Source: Callipepla californica brunnescens | Lineage: Eukaryota > Chordata > Aves > Galliformes > Odontophoridae | NCBI GenBank assembly: GCA_023055505.1 | Contig: JALIRH010000002.1 | Span: forward strand, 56,168,733-56,232,732 | Reading direction: 5' to 3' | Length of the DNA: 64,000 nucleotides | Shown here: one piece after another, positions 47,997 through 58,900 of the stretch | How positions within the stretch are numbered: position 1 is the stretch's first letter | Layout of the letters: every line of letters starts with the position of its first letter | Program-made: the position numbers and the translations under genes | The notes under the pieces: model-generated | Told to the model about the DNA's origin: nothing | The model's input: only the letters and a program-made list of their open reading frames with translations | The model's database searches: none

Positions 47997-48030
47997 ACTT
48001 GCACCTATACGACACTTGTACCTGTATGAC
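47997..48030. repeat. Tandem duplication, 17-bp unit
   Basis: ACTTGCACCTATACGAC at 47997-48013 is followed by ACTTGTACCTGTATGAC at 48014-48030, identical at 14 of 17 positions. All three differences are transitions. Confidence 0.85.
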
Positions 48031-48593
48031 AAGCTTGCGCACTGAGACTTGGAGCATCCAGAGCCCCACAAAGTCCTCCTGGGTCAGTACAGCTTTATGC
48101 CACCCCCAGACAGGCGGTTGGTTGTCAGGCACAATCTGGCCTGGACTGTTTTTCATTGTATAAAGTTGCTATGGTATCACCAATTAAAAATTCTAAAAAA
48201 TAATCTGCATCTGTACAGCATGCTAAAATAACCTACCAAATGACACGTCCTTTCGTAGAAAGCAGTTCTACTAATTGCTGAGGGGCAGATTCCTCCACCC
48301 TTCCTCTCACTGAACAGTGCCTTAAAGCTGCAAATACTCCCACTGCTTTCAGCATTTGCCAAGCCAAAGTTTTGCACAGAAACCATGAGTCAGACTCCAA
48401 AAATCAGGAGACAGGCTTAAAAAATCATGAGATTTAATTACGGCAAGCAAAGTGTGTTGACCTGAAGAATGATTCTGGCAAAGCAGGAATTCAACGTAAG
48501 AGACAACCTCACAGCTAAGAAACAGGTAATCAGCAGTTTCAGCAAAAAGTGATCCCAGGCACGTCCAAAAATATATGTTCTAATAGACCACAT

Positions 48594-48857
48594 ACAGGAT
48601 AGGACAAGGGGAAATGGTTTAAAACTGAAAGAGTGGAAATTTAGACTTGACATAAGAAAAAGTTTATTTTGATAACAGTAGTGAAGCACTGGGACAGGTT
48701 GCCCAGAGAGGTGGTGGATGCCCCACCTTGACACTCAAGGTCAGGCTGGACGGGGCTCTGAGCAACCTGACTGAGCTGTAGGAGTCCCTGCTCACTGCAG
48801 GGGAACTGGACTGGATGACCTTTAAAGGTCCATTCCATCTCAGATGATTCAACGATT
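48594..48857 (+). mobile_element. CR1 LINE 3' fragment (+)
   Basis: ACAGGATAGGACAAGGGGAA begins in the ORF2 C-terminal 'drtrgn' codons. It continues with AAACTGAAAGAGTGGAAATTTAG, 'gcactgggacaggttgcccagagaggtggtggatgcccc', 'aggtcaggctggacggggctctgagcaacctg' and GGACTGGATGACCTTTAAAGG. It ends in a decayed octamer 'gatgattcaacgattgg'. It is well preserved, in subfamily-typical order, and 5'-truncated inside ORF2. Confidence 0.95.
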
Positions 48858-49124
48858 GGTGGCCTCTTCTTGATTCCTCAAAGCCTTGTTTAGCTGTCCC
48901 TGATCCTGACCCTGGGCTAATATTAGACCTGACTGTTGCCTTGCTTTTGCCCAATGATTACTAGACTGTTAACAGAACTTGCCATGGTCATCAAGCTTTA
49001 AGCTGTTCCTCTTCTGTGAGATCACTGCTTGTCCCCGGTGAGCCCTTTGTGCTCCGATCAACCCCTAGCTGCCATACCATCTTCCAGTGTGGAGCAGCCC
49101 AGCTCCCACCACTCTGACGGCAGC

Positions 49125-49322
49125 GTTGGAGGAGTTACCACACTTGACTCCCCCCTGACACAGCTCCATGCCGTTCCCTCGGGCCCTGTGGCTGTCACAC
49201 AGAGCAGAGCTCAGCGCTGCCCCTCTGCTCCCTGTGAGAGCTGCAGCCGCCATCAGGCCTCAGCTCCTCTGCTCTGTGCTGAACACACCCAGGGACCTCA
49301 GCTGCTCCTCATATGTATCCCA
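49125..49322 (-). mobile_element. CR1 LINE GC-rich internal fragment (-)
   Basis: This is a GC-rich block without a CR1 3' end. It reads 'cacagctccatgccgttccctcgggccctgtggctgtcacacagagcagagctcagcgctgcccctctgctccctgtgag', then GAGCTGCAGCCGCCATCAGG and 'tgaacacacccagggacctcagctgctcctcatatg'. The last words are the reverse complement of the CR1 ORF2 segment around the 'leRLRELGL' codons. The preceding part fits a GC-rich CR1 subfamily from memory, without a database check. It is truncated at both ends. Confidence 0.75.
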
Positions 49323-49814
49323 AATTGTTAAATCAGAGGATGGATTTAGACTTGGTCAGACCTGATGCAACAAGAACCTGCCTTCACTTTTTTCTCTCCC
49401 ACTGTCACGAGCTTTTACACTCCCATACGTATCGCTAGTAATCTCTTACACCTCTCACCGTAACAGTGAGCTAGAAGATTGTATTGCACAGAAATAGACC
49501 TCAGCACTTTCCCTCTTCAGTTCAAAGCTTCCAAGTTCACCTTCCTCACACAGAAAAAGCTAGAAAGTTTTGCAGCATCAGTTTCTCAGAGAAGGATAAC
49601 TTAGCTTTAAAAAGTTATCAGCACTGATTAGTCTCATGAAGTTTGACTGCAAAACCCAGGAAGACGCTTTATCATGTAAGTTTTACAAGGTTCTTTCATT
49701 AAACATACAAGTGTTTTTATCTGTTCAGGTTATAAGCTTCCTATAAATTTCTATAAATTCTGCTAATGAAATTCATATTTTACTTCACACAATTTTATTA
49801 TATTTTGGTCATAA

Positions 49815-49983
49815 ACACAGAATCACGGAATGGTTTGGGTTGGAAGTGCCCTCACAGCCCATGCAGCCCCACCCCATGCCATGGGCAGGGCTGCCCCACA
49901 GCAGCTCAGCTGCCCAGGGCCCCATCCAACCTGGCCTTGAGTGCCTCCAGCGATGGGGCACCCATAGCTTCTCTGGGTGACAA
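49815..49983 (-). mobile_element. CR1-B-like LINE 3' tail (-)
   Basis: ACACAGAATCACGGAATGGTT and 'tgggttggaagtgccctcacagcccatgcagccccacccc' are the inverted CR1 end. They are followed by the GC-rich CAGCAGCTCAGCTGCCCAGG box, 'ccccatccaacctggccttgagtgcctccagcgatggggcacccatagcttctctgggtgacaa'. It is less diverged than most copies in the window and still has several CpG sites. It is truncated at 49983 before the coding region. Confidence 0.95.
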
Positions 49984-50937
49984 CATGGTAATAGGAGAAT
50001 GTACATAAGAGAGTAAAGAAATCTAAATAAGCACCTTTACTTTTAGCAAGAAAAAAATGTCAATTTGTAATGCCATTAAATCAAAAAGGTGTTCCTATGG
50101 GTGATGACAAAAAACTCGTGTAATTTTCAAAAAGAAAATATTAGTGGGTTCTGTTTTTCAAATTGTTATTGAGAAGAACTAAGTGAATAACTGTCTGGGT
50201 GCTGCAAGTGGGAACATGTCTAGATGCTATAAATTTAGAGATGAATAATCTTTCTTTATAAAAACCATAAGAAAAGTACAGAAAAGATGCTCCATCTTAA
50301 GAAAAGTCCATATAAGCAGAATCAGCTTCCCTATGAGGAAATAATTACTGCAAGCTGCAAAAATAGAAATAAAATCTCTGACGAATGACTGGTGTATGAA
50401 TTCCTGTTACAGTTTATTTATGCAGACAATATAGTGTCTGGGATGAAACAGCTCTGTTGGCAGAACGAGTATGAGCCACTGTATGTGGGCTCTCAGAGCA
50501 CTGCATGGGAGTGTTTACTTCAGCTCTCCTGGAACCACACAGAAGTGACGTTATCATGCTAGAGCCTGAAATAGGCACTGAAATCGCCAGCACCAAGAGA
50601 AAGCTGTGCATGTTGCTGAGATCTTCGTCATCAGGCAAAAAAAAAAAAATACTAAACTAAATAAACTAAGAGGAAAAAGTGTTTGAAACCTCAACCCAAG
50701 CAGATCTCACTGAATTCAGAGATGCTGCTGGGCTCACTCATTCACATTTTCCCACTGTTATTTGCCTGTAGAGTTTACTGTAGGTGGGACAAACCACATC
50801 TACTTGCCCTTTCTCGTCTCTGTGTTTGCAGTGCTTTATTCTTCTAAACAAGAGATCAGATTGTGATGGTCATTGTCAAAATCTCCAGTAATTCCCAGGG
50901 AGAACAAAATACTGGCAGTCCTCTCTGTCTGCAATTT

Positions 50938-50957
50938 AAACAAACAAACAAACAAAC
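50938..50957. repeat. (AAAC)5 microsatellite
   Basis: Five tetranucleotide units between GCAATTT and AGATTG. Confidence 0.9.
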
Positions 50958-51552
50958 AGATTGTATGCAAATGTTGTAAATAGGTTATTTTTCTAATCTG
51001 CAGGTTCAGCCTAGAACTAAAATGCACTGATTAAATGTGACCAGTTTCAGGCCTGGAAAACATGCTGATCTATTCTACTAAGAGATAGCACCAGCAGACC
51101 TTCTGATAACCCTTTTGCTGACCAGACACAAAAGAAAAAGAGAAAATGCATGCACACAAGAACTGGCAAAACCGGCACACCTCTGAGCAAGAGGGTCTCT
51201 GTAGGGGCACAGCATGTTTGGCTTCCTATGCATCACTCATCCACAGCACTATTGCCCAGGTGCATGAAGATCAGGCACCCTGACCAGCTTGGTGTCACAC
51301 TGTCCCAGTGAGCTCACTCAGGTATTCTGTTGGCATCAAAGCCTCACAGAGAGGCTTTCAGTCTGCACTGCGCAAGACCAGCCTTGGAAGATGGTGTAGA
51401 AATCCACTGTTAGGAGATTCTTCCACAGGTAATAGGCAAGAGCAAGTCAAACTATATAAAAGTTCTCTGAATTTATGTTTCATTCCCTTCCACTGAACCC
51501 ATTTGGTGCCTTCCAATTGATTTTATTAAAAAAAGACTGGCCTATGGGACCT

Positions 51553-51563
51553 GGGGGGGGGGG
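51553..51563. repeat. G11 homopolymer followed by T7
   Basis: GGGACCT, then eleven G, a C and seven T. It is the longest G run in the window. Such runs are prone to sequencing and assembly length errors. Confidence 0.9.
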
Positions 51564-52443
51564 CTTTTTTTGCTTTTCATTTTATTTGCTTCTTTTATTT
51601 TATCTTTCTTTAAGTACTCATAATCTCGCCAAAAGCTACGAAACATTATCAGTTCTGTATTTGAAATTTTGTCCCCTCTTCTGAGATTCTGTAACAGTTT
51701 TGTTTTTTTTTCCTTTAAATATTCAGAGCAATTGCTACAGGATCTATGTTATGTCCTTACTATGAGAGAATCATAAGGACAGACAGTACAGTGGGAAACA
51801 ATCAAAAACTCATATGTCCTGTCTTGAAGGAAGATATGAAAGAAGAAGGTATGCAAATAAACATCTTGATGCAGAAATACGTTGTCTGCCTCCGAATTCT
51901 ACCAAGTTAAAAAAAAAAAAGGAAGAAAGAGTATGCTTGTGGAGGATTCTACTTTTTCAGGGGGAAAGAAAGAAGTAAACAACAGCACAGGTAGGAATGC
52001 ATCATGCTCGTTGGTAATTCTTTTTCCATTGAACATTCCATTTTGAACTAAAGTTCAAAATTCTAATATTTTATGGTCCTGTGCTTGCATCTCCTTAAGC
52101 TCTACAGCATTGCTTTTGTATCATATGAACCCTTGGTTTCCCAAGTATGTGCATGGAACACTACAAAAGAGTCTGACCTGACTCTGTAATCCAGTTCAGA
52201 AGTGAAGGGAATCTTTCCTGGGAGATAAAAAAAAACAGCAGGAATTATTTTTGCCTTTAATTTTTACAGCCTTACAAAAAGATGAAAGCACATTAGAGAA
52301 TGTTTATTCTATGGCAGGAAAATTTAAGTAACTGTTCTCATCAATTTTTTCTGTATTTCTAAGTGATGTCTTCAATAGTAAAAGAAGAAATTCTGTGAGG
52401 CTAAACACTATGTACCTGCAGAAACAAACCTCAATAACTGCTG

Positions 52444-52462
52444 AAAATAAATAAATAAATAA
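52444..52462. repeat. (AAAT)4-5 microsatellite
   Basis: AAAATAAATAAATAAATAA with a further A-rich edge; no gene nearby. Confidence 0.85.
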
Positions 52463-52998
52463 AAATTCTACCAGTTAGTTACCTAAACAGAGCTATTTTT
52501 CAGAATATGATCGTTAGAATATCCATGGGAGCAGCAAAAGCAATGGTAGATGAATCAGTGAAAGGGTATTGGCAGTGATTGTTTAATAGTAACTCACAAT
52601 ACGTTAGACACAACTGCGGTATAAAACCTCAGTGCAGGAAAGAAAAAAATCACTTCTCAATGCATCCTTGACATATTGTACCACAAAACAAATGTACCTA
52701 TTCTCTGATTCTCATGCATAGACTTTAAATTACGTGCATATAAATAGACATCATTTTTAAGATACTGGGTGCATTTCAGTGTATGATGTAAAGATCCTTT
52801 TCATGCACTTAACCATAATTTCTGTTTCTCCAAGTAGACCTGCTGAATATTATCACTATTAAAATTTCTTAGGGAGTTTTAAAGAATTCCAGAGCTTACA
52901 TATTCATGTAGGATGGGATTTAGAATATACCCTTTTCCAAGCCTTTTAATCCTGCATTTATTATCTAAATGTATTTAGTCACTTTGCTTAGAGAAAAA

Positions 52999-53026
52999 TA
53001 ATATATATATATATATATATATATAT
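52999..53026. repeat. (AT)n microsatellite, 13-14 units
   Basis: This is the longest dinucleotide repeat in the window. It is a perfect alternating AT run and therefore self-complementary. Confidence 0.92.
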
Positions 53027-55975
53027 TTCTAGTGTTAGTTTAAATTGATATCAGGGACTCAACTTCAGCTGAATTTTTGACGCTGAAATTTCCTCTGTGT
53101 GTCTTTCATGATGTAACAGATGCATCGTCTCAATTTGTTTGCTTATTTTTAACAATCTTAGTAACAGACAAAGATGTCATCACAATGTGCACACAAAATG
53201 CTGTATCTGCCCTAAATGACAGCTTTTCACAGCTTGAATATTGTGTTCTTTAGGGCATACCTTGGTAAAATACATTAGTATTAATATCAAAACCTTTAGG
53301 CTGGAAGGCCTGAGTAGATCTCTTCTTTTTATTTCATGCTCACTGTATGAACCTAGTTCATTTCCAGAGAGCTGATGCCTAGCTTGTTTTCCATTTTTCC
53401 GAGGTTATTGTTATCATGCATATTGGTCATTCATCCTAACTATGCATATCATTTTTTGTAGACTGTGGTTAAGGCAAGAGACCTACTATAGTCAGACAAG
53501 ATTTTTTTAATAGTGTTTTATGCTCTTGCACTGAAAGAAAATTACCACAAAGTCTTCCACATAATTCTTCATTTCTCTGTGTATAATAAATTTAACAAAC
53601 TAATTATCAGCATTTTTAATGACAATCAAAATCTACCCATGGAAGGTCGTGAGCAACCTCATCAAAGCCTGTCCTGCTTTAGGCAAGATGGCATACAAAG
53701 ATCTCTTCCACTCCAAATTATTCTAAGAGTTTACATTATCATATGCAATTCAAAAGTACATCTTGGTTCACTATAGTATTGATACACTTACTAAAATGGC
53801 ATTTAATCATTTTTATGTGATAAAAGACAGTATGCTTCTTGCTCAAAGCCATCACTCCTCTGGCATGGGTCCTCAAAGGTTTTGTTCACCTTAGAGGCAA
53901 CAGACAAACACCTTGAATCTGGCAGAATCTATCTGTGAATAGATAGAACATGCAAAATGGACCCATAATAAAACCTCAAAATGTAATAAATGAGGAGAGA
54001 GAGCAAACAAGACAACATGGTTTTTACTATAAAATATCCAAGTGTTTTCACTAAGGAAGCCAGATGCACTACAATCTACAGTGTAAATGGAAGGTGCATG
54101 CCTTCAGTTAGAGGAGATTGCAGAGTGGCTTCACATTTCCCATAATGCTCCCATTTTCTCACACATCACATCACTTTGGTCATCCTTAACCTCAGATACA
54201 GGTAATCTTCATGACCTCAAACAAGTGTAGTCTTGGTGGCATTGTGAGTTCGACTACAGTAGATGAAAAGAATTCAGTCCTTTGTGCACATCACTGGCAC
54301 ATCCCCGCTGGGGTACAATTTCAGCTGATAGGTGTGTGTAGGCATTCAACACAACCAGTGAGAGAAATTACTGAGGTGAGTCTTAACTATTGAGAGATGT
54401 AATGACAAAGTTAAGCTTTCACAGAAAACCTCTTTGGAAGCCTGTCTGGGGAGGATTTCATCTGCTTTAGGGAATTTCAAGATAATATAGAAGACCCCAC
54501 AGAATAAGAAGAACGCCAGCATGCCCTTTCTTAACAAAAGAGCACCCAGAGGGAATAGCTAACACTGCTCCTATTGCCTGTCCCAACCCAAAACAGATTG
54601 TGCATGGACAAGGACTACGTTTTCAGTGATCTGAGTTGCAGCTGTCTCTGGCATGAGGGGTTTGAAACCAGCAGTACTGCTAAAATGGCACATATTGTCC
54701 TACTTGTGGCAGTCCCTGGGTAAGCACCAAGTCTCTAGCAGGGGCTGGCAGAGATCAAATGCTTCATGGTGCTACAAAAGTACCGTGATGACATATTCAA
54801 AAAATTTGGAAATTGGAGAAACATGGAAGTCTGTAAGACTAAAGGGGACTAATTAAGGGACAGGCTTCTGCACTTCGGAAAGAGCTCCAGATTACTTCAA
54901 AATTAACCAGGAAATTTAAAAAAAATCACTACAAGAATTCACAATATGTGAGGTAATTGTTGGCTGGTGCAGCATTACATCTACTTCTACAGATTCCTTT
55001 AGTATTACCCTTAGACAGCATGAGGGGAAGGAAACACTGTTTTCATCACTGTTTGATCCTTTCACTGATCCCAGAACACAGACGTTTTGCTTCTTAGAAA
55101 TATGGGGTTATTGTGCTCATTCCTAAAAGCTGAGATTGTGTTGCTGTGAGCTGCTCCATGGGCTGGATAGGAAGTGAGTCAACACCTGGGGAGAACAGGA
55201 AAGGAATCATAACCCAGGGGTTATTCAAATTTAACTTTAAGATAACAGAGTAGTAAGAGAAATGAGTAGTGAAATGCTGTAGGATCTAGCCAGGACCTAA
55301 GGCCACACATGCTGGCACAGTGTCGGCATGTGGATGAGAAATTAAAGTATCACTTGGAGGGACAATTTTAAGCTCTAATCTTACATAATAGATCGAGTAG
55401 GTAATGTAGAGATGAAAGAAGAATGAGAGAAGAATATAGCCCCATTTTTTTTTTTCATTAAATGCCTTTTTATGTTTTAGACATAAAATCAGAGCAATTT
55501 GGATAATATGACAGTTGCCCACCACAAAATGAGAAAATACCGCTTTTAAAAAGTGTAAGGAAGATTTAAAGGGATCTGAGAGAGTCTGTTCTCTCAGAGT
55601 GGTTGAGGTCCAAACCACTGGGGATCTGCAGCATAAACTGGAACAGAGATGGACCCATGTGTTCTTTGTGAATGCTTTACAACTCTCTGCTGGCTGCATG
55701 TCCTACAAGACATTTTGTCATCACGGCCCTGTTCATGCCATTCATTCAGACTTTCACAGGGTGCAGTTCAGATGGGTGAAATCTGAAGTGTCCATGTTAA
55801 GGGATATAACCCTGGAGGCTTAGATATGAGTACAGATTAGCTATGGGCAACAATTCTGAGAACTAAAAACGGGAGCACTGCATCACCGGATGAGCTCTGA
55901 ATGGAACAAAAGGATTAGCTTAAACACAAGCTCAAAATAGAAAATAATTTTAGCAATGTTGTTCGACTAGGAGGC

Positions 55976-55992
55976 TTTTTTTTTTTTTTTTT
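55976..55992. repeat. T17 run followed by CTCAG
   Basis: It resembles a 3' splice acceptor on the plus strand, but no convincing exon follows (AACTGATCTGCAAAGG...). Annotated as a simple repeat. Confidence 0.85.
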
Positions 55993-58900
55993 CTCAGAAC
56001 TGATCTGCAAAGGAAAAACTACAGCAAAGCAACTTCTTTTCCATTTGGCTCTCAGGGTTTCATTCTCTTTCAGTACAAAATCTACAAACTAATTTAAGAA
56101 TCTCAAACAATGAAATGGATGAGTTGATGTGGTCATGTTACCATGAACATTAGCAGTGTTGCTTCTTCTCTGGGAGGGCCTGACAATTTTCCTTACATTT
56201 CTGTGCTGCCCGACAGCCTGGCTGGCCTCTCAGTTTGTGACTAAGTCATCAGGCAAAGTTTAGAGTCCAAAAAAGTGAAAGTATTGTTTAGCTGTGCGTT
56301 TACCCTTCCTTTGAGAAATCACATTGCAGTCAAGACTCCACTCCCCACTTTCTGTTGGTGATGATTTAGGCTGATTTGTGGGGCAAATTACAGCCTGATG
56401 TGGGTCATGAAGCAGACCAGAGCCTGAGATCAGAAGAGCTGCCAGCCCACTGGGAGATGGCACTGACCACACCAGTACTGTAGTGTGGTGCTTCATGGCA
56501 CCCCCACCTCAGACAATGTACCAGGTACGTGTGGGACTTACTGGAACTACTGTGCTTATCCAAGGCAGCTTCAGGACATCAGTCACAAATTAAACAATGT
56601 CTGCTCATAGCTCCTTTAACAGAAGAATATTAGGGAGTAAGACATAATATGTGAACAAAACTCTCTCTCTCCCACACACATTTTATCCTATTGTAAGTTC
56701 CACCATGAGATGGACATATCTTCACAACCCTGTTCCTATCTTAATTTACACTCCAAACAAAGTCATCTTCCCACATAGTCTTCCATCAGCTGTCCAAATC
56801 TGGTTAAAACCTCTTTAACCAAGCCCACAACAGTGCACCTCGCAGCTGACATGTGTATTGTTTACCAGCCCCTTATTTATGTGCCCGTGTTACACAAGTA
56901 TCAGGCTGTTCAGTTACCCTTTACAAAGGAGATCAGTAGTTATTTTCTGTATGCTTTTTTTCGACAGCTGTTAGCACAAAAGCAGCATTTAATGGTATAA
57001 TGTGGGAATCCAACTATCCTGCAGAGTGTCTAGGGCCAATGTTAAACGATCAGAGACCAAGCTGATTGCCAATCAGTTCTTCAGAAACCTCACAAGTTTG
57101 GCATTACATTGCAGTCTTTGCAATTGCCCTCTTCATGTAGTTCAGTTCAAAAGAAAGTCTGAAAATTGACACACCAGGACCCATTCAGATATTTCAATTT
57201 AGAGAACTTTCTGAACTAGGGAAGTAAATTCATCCTTTCTGTTTTTCCAAGTAAAACTCAGTTTACCATCACTTCCAGTCTAGATACAATTTCCTCATTT
57301 GCTTTTATTCTTTGTAGCAGCAGGGGAGATGTTAAAGCTGAGCTGTCTATAGCTGTAACCCATTCAATTACTTCCTGGTGAAGGGGCTGAGAAAATCTTC
57401 CTTTGGAAAGACCTAGTGACAGTGTGTACATATTCCAACTCACAATGCATTCACCAATAAGCTGCTGAGTTTAAAATGCCTTCCTTCACTTGCGTGTAGC
57501 ACAAATTAAGTCAGTGGGGTTTCAAATGAAATAAAACTTGGCGCTTCTTCTCAAAAAGCCATATTTTGTTTTGCTGGATATGCAACACTCAAAATTGCTG
57601 AAGTGAAAGCTTCTTGCACATAAGAGAGATGAATTTAGCTTAGGAAAGAAATTCTGTATTAATTTAAATCCCTAAAGCAAACAGGTGTTAGTCTGGGCAA
57701 AATTTGGCCCTCGGGTCCTTTTATTCTACCCCTTCATGTAACACTTTCTCAGAAACAACCGGATGATTTCACCATTCACTCACAGATAAAATATGGCCAA
57801 TGAATCTGAGTCCAAGGCATAGATCTCACAGCAAAGAACAGTGCCAGTCCTGCTAAATGAAAGGAACAGTGAACAAAGGCAATGCCAAAAACACAACTGG
57901 GAGAGCCATGTTCTCTTGTTTTAATTTTTCAGATTCAACTAAGCTATGAAAACTATCAAAGACGGCACGATTCATTTTTTTTTAATCAGCATTTGAGTAG
58001 GTCTGGAAGAAGACCACAGGGATGAAACAACCTCAGCCTTTTATCAATGTGAAGCAGTTTTTTTTCAGAACTGTGACACAAGCAGGAGCCACTGATATTT
58101 TGCAATCACATCATTTGTTTTGGAAGTTACAAATAAATGTTTTTATTTTATGATGAATTAAGAGAAATTTTAAAATGAGTATGTAATTATATGGACATTT
58201 GCTATTCAGTATATGAAGAATATATTAAGCTGCAGCACATGCATACTCCAAACATCCAGCACACCTGCTAGAGAACACAAAGCTTCATATCAGGGGGTGA
58301 TTTGAGCCAAAAGAATAAATCAAAAGCCTTAGCTCTGAACCACACAAGTTTGGAGACGCATAAGTGTCTTCTGGTAGACAGCAGCAAACAAGGAGGTGAT
58401 TGTCAGAGCCACCAATCATTATATTTGAAGACGAATGGGACCAAAAAAATCCTATTTATTTCCTGTCTTGAAAGCAAAAGAGAATGGCCAAAGAACAGTA
58501 ACAGTAAAATTTATCTCCTTTCCATTGCTACAACATTAGAGAACCATGTAGGAATGAAGAAGGCATTCTTTGGGGATGTGATTTGGTGTTAGCTGACATG
58601 CCAAAAAATTGACTGTTCCTGCCAGTGACCAGCAGGAGTCAATATTGTGGTGTTAATACATTCTGCTTTACTCCAGCTCCCAAATAACTATAAGCTCTTC
58701 TGTAATGGTCAGTAGAGCATTAAAAAAAATAAAAATAAAAAATAGAAAAAAGTATGTATTTTGAGTTAAAGCATCTTACTTTCTTCTCAGCTGTTCTTCT
58801 CTCTGATTCCCCTCTGTTTGGTCCTGTAAAGTCCTGCAAAGCTGAAATGGATGAAAGAAGTCTATGAACAATTCCAAAATATTTATTTTACAGGTGTTGT

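Larger units (their letters stand above)
43902..48593. other. Long gene-free interval
   Basis: No exon, RNA gene or transposon was recognised. Two short tandem duplications lie at 45993-46027 and 47997-48030. About 44990-45250 is repeat-free and motif-rich (AGGTCATTTC, AGTAATTGCTC, GAACAAAG) and may be a regulatory element. An A13-type run lies at about 47700-47712. Confidence 0.5.

Noticed and set aside
49029..49365. Overlapping forward frames of 100 and 65 residues in GC-rich sequence, resembling an exon or CpG-island gene start
   Set aside because: Most of the sequence is a minus-strand CR1 fragment, so the forward frames are antisense products of a repeat.
55286..55699. Reverse frame of 137 residues
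   Set aside because: It contains a poly-Lys stretch from a T10 run, has no domain and overlaps a forward frame; judged a chance frame.
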